Source: Pseudomonas graminis (GTDB lineage: Bacteria; Pseudomonadota; Gammaproteobacteria; Pseudomonadales; Pseudomonadaceae). From it: a DNA stretch of 64,000 bases. A model generated the notes under the pieces. The model saw only the letters and a program-made list of their open reading frames with translations. It was not told the origin of the DNA and searched no databases. Below, in pieces: positions 1-8,274 of this stretch. How positions within the stretch are numbered: the first letter of the stretch is position 1; each line of letters starts with the position of its first letter. The stretch covers positions 2,135,001-2,199,000 of the forward strand of contig NZ_CP053746.1 of assembly GCF_013201545.1 (NCBI RefSeq), in the 5' to 3' direction. The position numbers were made by a program, and so were the translations under genes.

Positions 1-542
1 CGGACGATCTGGTGATGAGCGTCAGCGTGAGTCCTGCGCAATTCAGCCTGCCGAATCTGGCGGCCGAGCTGCAGCGCGCCATGCAGCTGCATGGCCTGAA
101 ACCCCGGCAACTGGAAGTCGAGATCACCGAGCCTTCGCTGGTTCACAACCTGGTGCACAGCCGCAAGCAGCTGCAGGATTTGCATAACATTGGCGTGCGC
201 GTGTCGCTGGACGATTTCGGTGCAGGCGACAGCTCCCTTGCCCACCTGCGCAATCTTGATCTGGACACCCTGAAACTTGATCGCCACTTCATTGGCGGCA
301 TGCTGGGATCGTCCCGGGATCTTGCTGTCGCGCGCAGCATTATTGACCTGTGTCGCATGCTCGATATCGAGGTGATTGCCGAGGGCGTCGAGACCTACGA
401 GCAATATGAGTGGCTGGTCGACAACGGCTGTCAGATCATTCAGGGCTTCCTGATTGCCCATCCGATGCCGCCATTGGAGGCCGAGCGTTTTGTCGAGCCG
501 GTCGATCTGCCGGTCGCGTTACAGCTGCTCGGGCAGGACTGA
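1..542 (+). CDS. EAL domain (c-di-GMP phosphodiesterase) protein, C-terminal part
   Basis: The 3' end of a gene that begins before the window; the reading frame enters at base 3. The visible 179 residues are the second half of an EAL domain, the fold that hydrolyses the second messenger c-di-GMP. Visible motifs are EVEITEP (metal-binding Glu of the ELTE block), DDFGAGDSSL (the DDFGTGYSS block with Thr to Ala and Tyr to Asp), LKLDRHFI, VIAEGVET and QGFLIAHPMPP. The EAL tripeptide itself lies outside the window, so activity cannot be fully judged, but the core acidic residues present look intact. Upstream domains (PAS, REC, GGDEF) are unknown. The next gene starts 39 bases downstream on the same strand. 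Confidence 0.9.
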   Translation, partial: DDLVMSVSVSPAQFSLPNLAAELQRAMQLHGLKPRQLEVEITEPSLVHNLVHSRKQLQDLHNIGVRVSLDDFGAGDSSLAHLRNLDLDTLKLDRHFIGGMLGSSRDLAVARSIIDLCRMLDIEVIAEGVETYEQYEWLVDNGCQIIQGFLIAHPMPPLEAERFVEPVDLPVALQLLGQD

Positions 543-581
543 CGCGGTAGACTCGCGTTTTTCCCGCGACCCGATCCGACC

Positions 582-1100
582 ATGACTGCCACCACGCCCA
601 TGCCGCTCAAATACCTGCAGGCCTACCCCGAGGGTCTACAGGATCATGTTCGGCAGCTCATCTCGCAGGACCGGCTGACGGATTATCTGCAGCAGCGCTA
701 TCCGGATCGCCACGAAATCCAGAGCGACAAAGCGCTGTACGCCTACGCGCTGGCGCTCAAACAGGAATACCTGCGCAACGCGCCGAACATCGACAAAGTG
801 CTGTTCGACAACCGCCTGGACCTGACCCATCGCGCACTGGGCCTGCACACTACGGTGTCGCGGGTGCAGGGCGGCAAGCTCAAATCCAAGAAGGAAATCC
901 GCGTGGCGGCGTTGTTCAAGGACGCCGCGCCGCAGTTTCTGAAGATGATCGTGGTCCACGAACTGGCGCATTTCAAAGAGTCAGACCACAACAAGGCGTT
1001 CTATCAGTTGTGCGAGCACATGCAGCCCGGCTATCACCAGCTGGAATTCGACCTGCGCATCTACCTGACCTGGCGGGACATGCAGACAGCCGGGCGCTGA
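582..1100 (+). CDS. YgjP-type (DUF45/M48-like) metal-dependent hydrolase
   Basis: 172-residue soluble protein of the YgjP/DUF45 group of zinc-metallopeptidase-like proteins. Near residues 124-145 it has a VVHELAHFKESDHNKAFY block, an HExxH motif followed by a further His at the spacing used as third zinc ligand in this family. No signal peptide is seen, so it should be cytoplasmic. A basic stretch (QGGKLKSKKEIR) precedes the catalytic block, as in other DUF45 members. ATG starts at 582 and at 600 are both possible; the first fits the usual length. The physiological substrate of the family is not established. The winged-helix gene follows 31 bases downstream and may be co-transcribed. Confidence 0.8.
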   Translation: MTATTPMPLKYLQAYPEGLQDHVRQLISQDRLTDYLQQRYPDRHEIQSDKALYAYALALKQEYLRNAPNIDKVLFDNRLDLTHRALGLHTTVSRVQGGKLKSKKEIRVAALFKDAAPQFLKMIVVHELAHFKESDHNKAFYQLCEHMQPGYHQLEFDLRIYLTWRDMQTAGR

Positions 1101-1131
1101 TCAGGCGTTAACGCATTTCAAGGAAGTTTCG

Positions 1132-1428
1132 ATGGAAGTCAGCAAGACCAAGAGCAGTTTCTATCGCCGCCTGTATGTGGCGTATCTGATCGACAGTGGC
1201 GTCGCCAGCAGCGTACCGGCCCTGACTGATGTCACCGGCATGCCCCGTCGCACCGCTCAGGACACCATCGCGGCGCTGGCCGATCTGGATATTGTCTGTG
1301 AGTTCGAACAGCTCGATGGCGCGCGCAATCATGCCGGCGGTTACCGGATCCGTGACTGGGGCGCGATTGACCGCCGCTGGATCGACGGCAATCTGCAAAC
1401 CATCAAGACGGTGCTGGGGTATCCGTGA
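1132..1428 (+). CDS. Small winged-helix DNA-binding protein, function unknown
   Basis: 98-residue protein with an AAGGAAG ribosome site just before the ATG. The middle (about residues 20-60) reads as a winged helix-turn-helix: SVPALTDVTGMPRRTAQDTIAALADLDI has a helix, turn and recognition helix like those of small MarR-like or plasmid-type regulators, followed by a short beta-wing (EFEQLDGARNHAGGYRI). There is no effector domain, so it is either a minimal regulator or an accessory DNA-binding protein. It lies directly downstream of the YgjP-type gene on the same strand. The family is seen in many pseudomonads, but I know of no defined target. Confidence 0.65.
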   Translation: MEVSKTKSSFYRRLYVAYLIDSGVASSVPALTDVTGMPRRTAQDTIAALADLDIVCEFEQLDGARNHAGGYRIRDWGAIDRRWIDGNLQTIKTVLGYP

Positions 1429-1456
1429 CGTCGTGTCAGGGGCGTTGATTCAAGAG

Positions 1457-1480
1457 CTTCCCGGCTAAAGCCGGTCCTGC
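1457..1480. repeat. REP-like palindrome, CCGGCTAAAGCCGG type, single copy
   Basis: Contains CCCGGCTAAAGCCGG, the same palindromic core found at 12824-12916, 25337-25404 and 50660-50753. Here only one unit is present, between the convergent ends of the winged-helix gene and the acetyltransferase gene, where it could also act as a bidirectional transcription stop. Confidence 0.7.
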
Positions 1481-1508
1481 GAGGGACATCGGCGTCCCTG
1501 AGATGGAG

Positions 1509-1967
1509 TCAGTCCAGGTCGCGACGCATGCTGATGTGCGGAATACCGTCCTCGACATACACCTCGCCCACCGGATTGAAGCCGTAACGGCTGTAATAAC
1601 CCTGCAAGTGCGCCTGGGCCGAGAGAAATATCGGCTGGTCCGGCCACTGGAGTTCTGCGTGTTTCAGCGCCTGGACCATCAATTCATGGCCCATGCCCTT
1701 GTTGCGCATGGAGGGTGCAGTCACCACCCGGCCAATGGTCACGTCACCGTTCTGCTGAATCGGGTCCAGCAGGCGCAGGTAGGCAACCAGCTGGTCATTT
1801 TGCCAGGCCATGAGATGGCAGGTATCGCCCAGCAAATCCTGGCCATCGACGTCCAGATACCAGCATTTCTGCTCCACCACGAACACCTGCGCCCTCAGTT
1901 GCAGAATGGCGTACAACTGCTCTTTTCCAAGGTCGGTATGGTGTTTGCAAATCCAGTTGATAGACAT
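1509..1967 (-). CDS. ElaA-type GNAT family N-acetyltransferase
   Basis: 152-residue cytoplasmic GNAT acetyltransferase, closest in pattern to ElaA: the opening QLYAILQLRAQVFVVEQKC block, the LLDP segment and the acetyl-CoA-binding loop V(V/T)APSMRNKGMGHELM (R-x-x-G-x-G) are present, followed by FLSAQAHLQGYYSRYGF, a typical ElaA C-terminal signature. I take the ATG at 1967 (MSINW) as start because ElaA proteins begin about ten residues before the QLYA block; an upstream in-frame ATG at 2012 would add 15 unconserved residues. ElaA substrates are not known. The gene is convergent with the winged-helix gene. Confidence 0.85.
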   Translation of the reverse strand: MSINWICKHHTDLGKEQLYAILQLRAQVFVVEQKCWYLDVDGQDLLGDTCHLMAWQNDQLVAYLRLLDPIQQNGDVTIGRVVTAPSMRNKGMGHELMVQALKHAELQWPDQPIFLSAQAHLQGYYSRYGFNPVGEVYVEDGIPHISMRRDLD

Positions 1968-2171
1968 GACGCCGGCCTGCGAGAAGAAGTGGATGCCGGA
2001 TACTAAACGCATATCGGCGCAAGCCCAAATTCGCGGCGAGCAGGGCTCGGCACTGATTCAATCAACGGCGCGTCATTTTGTTGAACTGCAGCACAACATC
2101 GCAGTGTTATGAGTTGTGCAATGCGCAAAATGCGTCTTCACTGAAGGCCAGTTGCCACAAGGAAGCTGAGC

Positions 2172-2909
2172 ATGTCGCGTTTGCTGTGCGCCGCAGGGCT
2201 GTTGGGAATGATGCTGATAGCCCAAGGCGCGGTCGCGCAGACATTGCGTCTCGCCGGCGATGCGTGGGCACCTTATTCCGACGTGTCATTGCTGCACGAC
2301 GGGCTTTCCACTGACGTGATTCGCACGGCCCTGGGCCGCGCCGGTTATGACACCGAATACGAGCAGGTCCCCTGGGCGCGGGCGATTCACGGGCTGAGCG
2401 AAGGGCGGTATGACATCGTCATCAACGCCTGGTACAGCGAAGACCGCACGCGCATTGGGGTTTTCTCTGCGCCATACCTGATTAACCGCCTGCGTTTCCT
2501 GAAACGCAAAGAAGCCGCCATCGACTTTCAGAGCCTGTCGCAGCTGCACGGCTATTCCATTGCCGTCGTGCGCGGCTACGCCTATTCGCCCGAATTCGAC
2601 GCCGATGCCGAGCTGAAGAAGGTGCCGGTTGCGAATTTCTCGACCGCTGCCAGGATGCTCGCGGCGGGCAGGGTCGACTTGACGGTGGAAGACGAGTACG
2701 CGGCGCGCTTCGCCCTCAATCGCGAGCCGGCTGACGTACAGGCCAGCGTTGAATTTCTGCCCAAGTCACTGAGCGAAAACAGTCTGCACATGCTGGTCAG
2801 CGTCAAGCGGGCGGATCATCAGCAGATCGTTCTGGATTTCGACAAGGCCATCGCTGACATGAAAGCCGACGGTACCTACGACAAGCTCATCAAACTACAC
2901 GGTCTGTGA
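2172..2909 (+). CDS. Periplasmic solute-binding protein, family 3 (amino-acid-binding type)
   Basis: 245 residues with an obvious Sec signal peptide (RLLCAAGLLGMMLIAQGAVAQ, cleavage after about residue 23) and a strong AAGGA ribosome site. The mature part is a PBPb/family 3 extracellular solute-binding domain: LRLAGDAWAPYSD opening strand, GLSTDVIRTALGRAGYDTEYEQVPWARAIHGLSEGRYDIVINAWY, then the hinge and GRVDLTVEDEYAARF. Such proteins bind polar amino acids or related ligands. No permease or ATPase gene is adjacent, so it is an orphan binding protein that may serve a distant ABC transporter or a sensor. Its end overlaps the end of the convergent YccS-type gene by 20 bases. Confidence 0.85.
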   Translation: MSRLLCAAGLLGMMLIAQGAVAQTLRLAGDAWAPYSDVSLLHDGLSTDVIRTALGRAGYDTEYEQVPWARAIHGLSEGRYDIVINAWYSEDRTRIGVFSAPYLINRLRFLKRKEAAIDFQSLSQLHGYSIAVVRGYAYSPEFDADAELKKVPVANFSTAARMLAAGRVDLTVEDEYAARFALNREPADVQASVEFLPKSLSENSLHMLVSVKRADHQQIVLDFDKAIADMKADGTYDKLIKLHGL

Positions 2910-5097
2910 TCTGGGGCTCCTTGACCGGCTCTTTGATCAAGTGCGCTGCCAGCGTGCGCAACGGGCCCAGTTGACGGCAGATCAGCGCCAGTTGGGTTTG
3001 CACCAACCGTTGGCCTTCATCGATTTCTTCCGGCATCTGTTCCAGGCTGGTTGCCAGCGCTTCCTCGGTATCGCTTTGCACGGCCACCGGTTCACGCATC
3101 GCCAGGCTCCGGGCGATTTCGTCGATGCTCGCGGCAAGGCTGGCACCGGCGCCTTCGATCAGTTGCTCTCGCACTTCGGGCGGCAGCGGGGTCTCCCGGT
3201 GCGCGCCCAGGCCCGACAGGTAACTGAGCAGCGTGTGTGACAGCACCAGAAAACGGAAGCCCACGTCGGCCTCTTTGCGGAAATGTCCGGGCTCCATGAG
3301 CATGTTGGCCAGTGTGGTGGACAGCGCAGCGTCAGCGTTGTGGGCGTTGCGGCGGGCCAGTCGATAGGCCAGATCGTCGCTCTTGCCGTTCGCGTATTGC
3401 TGCATGATCTGGCGCAGGTAAATGCTGTTGCACGACAGCGTGTTGGCCAGGACCTTGTTCAGCCGGCGACCTTGCCAGTCCGGCAGGAACAGGAACACCG
3501 CCAGGCCGGCGATCAGGCTGCCCAGCAGCGTGTCCAGCAGGCGCGGCAGGAACACGCCGTAACCGTCTCCGACCTGATTGAAGCAGAACAGAATCATCAC
3601 CGTGATCGCCGCCGTCGACAGCGTGTAGCGCGTGGTGCGGTTGACGAAGAACACCACGCCGGCCAGCACCGCGCACATCGATTGCAGGACGGGCGTGGTG
3701 ATCAGGTCAAACAGAATCCAGCCCGCCGTCAGGCCAATGGCCGTGCCGATGATGCGCTGCCCGAGTTTGCGCCGGGTGGCTCCGTAGCTTGGCTGGCAGA
3801 CGAACACCGTGGTGAGGATGATCCAGTACCCCTGGGACGGGTGGATTAGATGAACCATGATGTAGCCGATGACCAGCGCCAACGGCAGGCGCAGGGCGTG
3901 ACGGAACAACAGCGAGGTCGGCGTCAGTTGCAGACGCAGGCGCGTCCAGACGTCTTTGAGGTTGCGCGGCGAGCGGTCGAGCAGGCTGCTGTCGGTGGCG
4001 TCGGCCAGGGCGTCGGGGTTGCTCGCATCGCTGAGCAGCCGGTCGAGGGTGCCGAGGTTATTGGCCAGTGCCCGCAGCGAACGCAGCAGCCCGCGCCACG
4101 CCGGGTTGCTCTGGATGCGCAGGTGCTCGAGGGACGCACGCAGATCGTTCAGCGCGTGGGCGAAGCTGTCGTCATAGATGAACGGCTGGCGCAGCTGGAT
4201 CGACGCCGACAGGTCACGGCAGGCGCGACCTTGCTGGCGCAGCAGGCGCTGGCAGCGAAACAGCACATCGCTGTGGAAGAACGCCTCGGCCAGGGAGTTG
4301 TAGGGATAGTGCGATGAACTGGCGCGCTCGTGGATGTCCTGAGCCAGGAAGTACAGTTTCAGGTAACGACTGACCTTCGAGCCGGGACGACCGCTGCCGA
4401 CGCGGTTGAGGATGATTTCCTTGGTGACGTTGAGCGCGCCGACGACCTTGCCGTTCTGCTTGGCAAGCTCCAGGCGCTTGGCTTCGATGTCCAGAGTGCG
4501 GATCGGCTCGAACAGCTCTGATTTGAGCTTCAGGTACAGGCCCAGCTCGCGAAACAGTCGGGCCAGCGCCTGCTGCACCGGCTGGTTGGAAAACAGCATC
4601 TGCCACAGCACCGACAGCAGGCCGTACCACGCCGCGCCGGCGACCAGCAGCATGGGTTCGTGCCAGAAATCGGTGACTTCACCGCCGCGCTGATCGACCC
4701 CAATCATGGTATAGACCGACAGAATCAGCGTTGCGTAGGCAATGGCGCCATAGCGCTCGCCCAGGGCGCCGAGCATCGTCAGGCAGAACGCCGCAAAGGC
4801 AAACGCGCAGATGAACACCACGGGGTAGGGGAAGAGCAACTCCACGGACAACGCCGCGATGCTGAAACACACCAGCGTCACGGCCAGCGCATTGAGGCGG
4901 CCTTGCCAGCTGTCATCGGTTTCCGACAGGGCACTGGCGATAATCCCGAGGAACAGCGGGATCAACTGGGACATCTCGTTCTGGTACCAGCACAGCGCCA
5001 TGCTGCCGGTCAGCGCGATGAAAACCCGCACGCTGTAGGAAAACTTGTCCAGCGCCCAAAGACGGCGGAATGTGTTGCGCAACGATGTCGATGCCAT
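2890..5097 (-). CDS. yccS: YccS/FUSC family inner-membrane protein, putative efflux component
   Basis: 735-residue integral membrane protein of the YccS/YhfK branch of the FUSC (fusaric acid resistance) superfamily. Two blocks of about six hydrophobic segments (roughly residues 18-165 and 395-520) flank a large soluble region, and a cytosolic tail of about 200 residues follows; this duplicated layout and the length are typical of YccS. The second block contains GYWIILTTVFVCQPSYGATRRKLGQRIIGT, the most conserved FUSC signature. The family is assumed to export aromatic or other small organic acids, but the substrate here is unknown. It stands alone, reading toward the solute-binding protein gene. 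The ATG at 5097 is supported by family alignment (MASTSLRNTFRRLWALDKFSY). Confidence 0.88.
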   Translation of the reverse strand: MASTSLRNTFRRLWALDKFSYSVRVFIALTGSMALCWYQNEMSQLIPLFLGIIASALSETDDSWQGRLNALAVTLVCFSIAALSVELLFPYPVVFICAFAFAAFCLTMLGALGERYGAIAYATLILSVYTMIGVDQRGGEVTDFWHEPMLLVAGAAWYGLLSVLWQMLFSNQPVQQALARLFRELGLYLKLKSELFEPIRTLDIEAKRLELAKQNGKVVGALNVTKEIILNRVGSGRPGSKVSRYLKLYFLAQDIHERASSSHYPYNSLAEAFFHSDVLFRCQRLLRQQGRACRDLSASIQLRQPFIYDDSFAHALNDLRASLEHLRIQSNPAWRGLLRSLRALANNLGTLDRLLSDASNPDALADATDSSLLDRSPRNLKDVWTRLRLQLTPTSLLFRHALRLPLALVIGYIMVHLIHPSQGYWIILTTVFVCQPSYGATRRKLGQRIIGTAIGLTAGWILFDLITTPVLQSMCAVLAGVVFFVNRTTRYTLSTAAITVMILFCFNQVGDGYGVFLPRLLDTLLGSLIAGLAVFLFLPDWQGRRLNKVLANTLSCNSIYLRQIMQQYANGKSDDLAYRLARRNAHNADAALSTTLANMLMEPGHFRKEADVGFRFLVLSHTLLSYLSGLGAHRETPLPPEVREQLIEGAGASLAASIDEIARSLAMREPVAVQSDTEEALATSLEQMPEEIDEGQRLVQTQLALICRQLGPLRTLAAHLIKEPVKEPQITDRVV

Positions 5098-5417
5098 GAA
5101 CGCTGACGGCCTTGTTCGCGATTGATTTTGCTGAGGGATATGTACAGCGCCGGATGCGCCCTGTACATCCGGTTAGCAAAATTTATTCCGGGGCGGATGC
5201 CAATACCTCAAGACGCACCTTGACCTCAAGGGTGCCTCTCTCATTTGCGACACGCCATTGTAGGAGCAATCGGAGGTAACGACGGTCGCGAAGGCGCAAG
5301 GTCAGGCACTGAATGTGTATTGCCTGACCCGGCCTCTTCGCGACCGTCGTAAACTCCGATTGCTCCTACAGAGATCGCGTGCGTCTGTGACGTTGTGGGC
5401 TTGCTCGCAACGACTGC
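5098..5417. other. Intergenic region with nested palindrome, no gene seen
   Basis: A 320-base gap between the start of the yccS-like gene and the end of the flavoprotein gene. It should hold the yccS-like promoter next to 5098. The only structured element seen is the nested palindrome at 5259-5370, listed separately. No convincing ORF, tRNA or terminator with a U-tract was found. Confidence 0.6.
5259..5370. repeat. Nested long inverted repeat (BIME-like)
   Basis: Two arms of about 35 bases (5259-5293 and 5336-5370) are almost perfectly complementary; both carry TGTAGGAGCAATCGGAG at the outside and ACGACGGTCGCGAAG inside. Between them sits a second, perfect hairpin with arms GGTCAGGCA and TGCCTGACC (about 5301-5330). 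The outer core differs from the GAGCTTGCTCGCGA REP family found elsewhere in the window. It may be a non-autonomous, RAYT-mobilised element. Confidence 0.8.
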
Positions 5418-6596
5418 TCAGACGAACTGCGCCGCCGCATATGCCGATGCCCAGGCCCACTGGAAGTTGAAGCCGCCTAGATGCCCGCTGACATCCAGCA
5501 CCTCACCGACAAAATACAGCCCCGGTGATTTCAGGGATTCCATGGTCTTCGACGACACCTCGCGGGTGTCGATGCCGCCCAGTGTCACTTCCGCGGTGCG
5601 ATACCCTTCGGTGCCCGCCGGTACCACTTGCCAGCTCGCCAGTCTGGTGGCGATGTCGGCCAGTTCAGCGTGGGTGTACTGCTTCATTGGCTTGGACACA
5701 AACCATTGCTCGGCAATCAGGTTGGCCATTTTCTTGGTGAAAATCTCGCCGAGCAGCGTCTTCAGCTCGCTGTTCGGGCGTTCAGACTGTTGCTCGGTCA
5801 GCCAGTTGTGGGCGTCGTGGTCGGGCATCAGGTTGATTTCGACCGTGTCGCCCGGCTGCCAGAATGACGAAATCTGCAGAATGGCCGGCCCGCTCAAACC
5901 GCGGTGGGTGAACAGGATGTTCTCGCGAAAGCTGACGTCGTTGCAGCTCACCAGGCAATCGACCGACGTGCCGGTCAGCTCGGTGCACAGCTCTTTCAAT
6001 TGATCGGTGATGGTGAACGGCACCAGGCCCGCCCGGGTGGGCAAAAGGGTGTGGCCGAACTGCTTGCCGACCTGATAACCGAATCCGGTAGCGCCCAGCG
6101 TCGGAATCGACAGCCCGCCTGTGGCGATCACCAGCGACTCGCAGCGCAGTTCACCCAGGGTGGTTTTCAGCAGGTAACCAGTTTCGGTTTTCTCGATGCT
6201 CTGCACCGAGGTGTCCATGTGCAGGCTCACGCCGGCGGCGTCGCATTCGGCAAGCAGCAGGTCGAGGATGTCGCTGGACTTGTTGTCGCAGAACAGTTGG
6301 CCGAGCTTCTTCTCGTGGTATGGCACGCCGTGCTTGCCCACCAGCTCGATGAAATCCCACTGGGTGTAGCGGGCCAGCGCTGACTTGCAGAAGTGCGGGT
6401 TCTGCGAGAGGAAGTTGGCAGGCTCGGTGTACATGTTGGTGAAGTTGCAGCGACCGCCCCCCGACATGAGGATTTTCTTGCCCGGCTTGTTGGCGTGATC
6501 GATCAGCATGACCTTGCGCCCGCGCTGGGCCGCCGTGAATGCACACATCAAACCTGCGGCGCCGGCGCCGATGATCACAACGTCAGTAACGGGCAA
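5418..6596 (-). CDS. YhiN/HI0933-type flavoprotein (NAD(P)/FAD-dependent oxidoreductase)
   Basis: 392-residue flavoprotein with an N-terminal dinucleotide-binding motif VVIIGAGAAGLMCAFTAAQRG, the family-specific GKKILMSGGGRCNFTN block, the internal SLVIATGGLSIPTLGATGFGY segment and a C-terminal LYFVGEVLDVSGHLGGFNFQWAWASAYAA FAD-contact region. This is the HI0933/YhiN family, whose substrate is unknown. I choose the TTG at 6596: a GAGG ribosome site lies 8 bases upstream and the encoded protein begins right before the Rossmann strand (MPVTDVV). A farther TTG at 6635 would add 13 unconserved residues. It is monocistronic and reads away from the dbpA end. Confidence 0.88.
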   Translation of the reverse strand: MPVTDVVIIGAGAAGLMCAFTAAQRGRKVMLIDHANKPGKKILMSGGGRCNFTNMYTEPANFLSQNPHFCKSALARYTQWDFIELVGKHGVPYHEKKLGQLFCDNKSSDILDLLLAECDAAGVSLHMDTSVQSIEKTETGYLLKTTLGELRCESLVIATGGLSIPTLGATGFGYQVGKQFGHTLLPTRAGLVPFTITDQLKELCTELTGTSVDCLVSCNDVSFRENILFTHRGLSGPAILQISSFWQPGDTVEINLMPDHDAHNWLTEQQSERPNSELKTLLGEIFTKKMANLIAEQWFVSKPMKQYTHAELADIATRLASWQVVPAGTEGYRTAEVTLGGIDTREVSSKTMESLKSPGLYFVGEVLDVSGHLGGFNFQWAWASAYAAAQFV

Positions 6597-6628
6597 AGCG
6601 GTGTCCTCGGAATATCGGGAAGAAGATC

Positions 6629-6726
6629 GTGCCAACGCTCTGCGTTGGTATGTATACCGTGACGCTCGGCGTCACCCTAGGGCACAGAGCGCCTGGCCCG
6701 GCGTTACTACGCAGAGCGTGGGAACG
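6629..6726. repeat. Inverted repeat of the CGCTCTGCGT type
   Basis: Left end CGTGCCAACGCTCTGCGT (6629-6646) and right end ACGCAGAGCGTGGGAACG (6709-6726) are imperfect inverted copies; a smaller palindrome GACGCTCGGCGTC lies between. Elements with this ACGCTCTGCGT core are a common dispersed repeat in pseudomonads. It overlaps the 5' untranslated region of the flavoprotein gene. Confidence 0.65.
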
Positions 6727-6784
6727 ATCAGCTCACTCTTACAGGGGTTGCGCGGCCTTGTAGGAGTGAGCTTGCTCGCGATCA
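6726..6784. repeat. REP palindrome, GAGCTTGCTCGCGA type, with degenerate partner
   Basis: GTAGGAGTGAGCTTGCTCGCGATCA at 6760-6784 is a clear REP unit; GATCAGCTCACTCTTACAG at 6726-6744 is a decayed inverted partner. It lies downstream of dbpA and abuts the preceding CGCTCTGCGT-type element, so two repeat families are stacked here. Confidence 0.7.
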
Positions 6785-6808
6785 GGGGGCGACGCGCTAC
6801 TGGGTGGA

Positions 6809-8188
6809 TTAAAGAATCCGCACGCGCAACGACTTGCCCTTGATCTTGCCGTTGTTCAAACGCTCCAGCGCCTGTTTGGCCATGCTGCGTTCAACGGCGA
6901 CGTAGGCTTGGAAATCAAAGATCGCGATCTTGCCGACCTGAGTGCCGGGAATGCCTGCTTCGCCCGTCAGCGCGCCCAGAATGTCGCCAGGGCGCAGCTT
7001 GTCTTTGCGGCCGGAACCGATGCACAGCGTCGTCATCGGTGGCAGCAGCTTGCCGCCTTCCTTGCGCTCGAGCTGGTCGTATTGCTGCCAGTTGAGCGGC
7101 GCTTTCTGCAGTTCTTCAACGGCGCGGGCGCGCTGGCTTTCGCCGGGAGCAACGAGGCTGACGGCGATGCCGGTCTCACCCGCACGACCGGTACGGCCGA
7201 CACGGTGAATGTGGATTTCCGAATCCCGCGCCAGCTCGACGTTGAGCACCATGTCCAGACCATCGATGTCCAGACCGCGCGCAGCGACGTCAGTGGCCAC
7301 CAGCACCGAGGTGCTGCGGTTGGCGAACATCGCCAGGACCTGATCGCGGTCGCGCTGCTCCAGATCGCCATGCAGGCCGACGGCAGACATGCCCTTGGCG
7401 GTCAGGTGATCGACCACTTCCTGGACCTGCTGCTTGGTGAAACAGAACGCCACGCAGGACTGCGGACGGAAATGATCGAGCACGCGGACCACCGCTTCGA
7501 GGCGTTGCTCGGGGGCGATTTCGTAGAAGATCTGCTCGATCTGGCTGTCGGCGTGGAGCGCTTCAACCTTGACGGTCTGCGGGTCACGCATGAATTTCGA
7601 GGCCAGCTGCTTGATGCCGACCGGATAGGTAGCGGAAAACAACAGGGTTTGGCGACGCTTGGGCGTCTGCTCGATGATGTCGGCGATGGCGTCGTAGAAA
7701 CCCATGTCGAGCATGCGGTCGGCTTCGTCCAGCACCAGCGTGTTCAGGCCGTCCAGCACCAGCGAACCCTTGCGCAGATGCTGCTGAATGCGCCCTGGCG
7801 TGCCGACGATGATGTGTGCCCCGTGCTCCAGCGAGCCGATTTGCGGGCCGAAAGACACGCCGCCGCAGAGGGTCAGCACCTTGATGTTGTCTTCGGAACG
7901 CGCCAGACGACGGATTTCCTTGGCCACCTGATCGGCCAGCTCACGGGTGGGGCAGAGCACCAGCGCCTGGCAGCCGAAGTAACGCGGATTGATCGGATTG
8001 AGCAGGCCGATGCCGAATGCAGCGGTCTTGCCAGAGCCCGTCTTGGCCTGGGCGATCAGGTCCATCCCTTTGACGATCACCGGCAGGCTCTGCGCCTGAA
8101 TCGGCGTCATCTCGGCATAACCAAGGGACTCCAGGTTAGCCAGCATGGCGGCGGAAAGGGGCAGTGAGTTAAAAGCGGTGTTAGTCAC
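6809..8188 (-). CDS. dbpA: ATP-dependent RNA helicase DbpA
   Basis: 459-residue DEAD-box helicase for 50S ribosomal subunit assembly; family members bind hairpin 92 of 23S rRNA. Motifs in order: Q motif (GYAEMTPIQAQSLPV), AKTGSGKT near residue 48, PTRELADQ, DEADRMLDMGF near 154, SAT near 182, ATDVAARGLDI and HRVGRTGRAG near 328. The last 70 residues form the DbpA RNA-binding domain (KIAIFDFQAYVAVERSMAKQAL), which separates it from RhlE, SrmB or RhlB. I prefer the GTG at 8188 (MTNTAFNSLPL), matching the short N-terminus of the family; a TTG at 8203 in the same frame is the alternative. Confidence 0.93.
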   Translation of the reverse strand: MTNTAFNSLPLSAAMLANLESLGYAEMTPIQAQSLPVIVKGMDLIAQAKTGSGKTAAFGIGLLNPINPRYFGCQALVLCPTRELADQVAKEIRRLARSEDNIKVLTLCGGVSFGPQIGSLEHGAHIIVGTPGRIQQHLRKGSLVLDGLNTLVLDEADRMLDMGFYDAIADIIEQTPKRRQTLLFSATYPVGIKQLASKFMRDPQTVKVEALHADSQIEQIFYEIAPEQRLEAVVRVLDHFRPQSCVAFCFTKQQVQEVVDHLTAKGMSAVGLHGDLEQRDRDQVLAMFANRSTSVLVATDVAARGLDIDGLDMVLNVELARDSEIHIHRVGRTGRAGETGIAVSLVAPGESQRARAVEELQKAPLNWQQYDQLERKEGGKLLPPMTTLCIGSGRKDKLRPGDILGALTGEAGIPGTQVGKIAIFDFQAYVAVERSMAKQALERLNNGKIKGKSLRVRIL

Positions 8189-8274
8189 GGGACGGGCCTG
8201 CAAAACAAAATGTCGCGCAGTGTATCAGGTCGCAGCCCCTGCCTTGGGGCTGCGCGCGATAAATGGTGAGTGCA

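Noticed and set aside
6908..8167. 419-residue open frame antisense to dbpA
   Set aside because: Shadow of a well-defined DEAD-box helicase gene.
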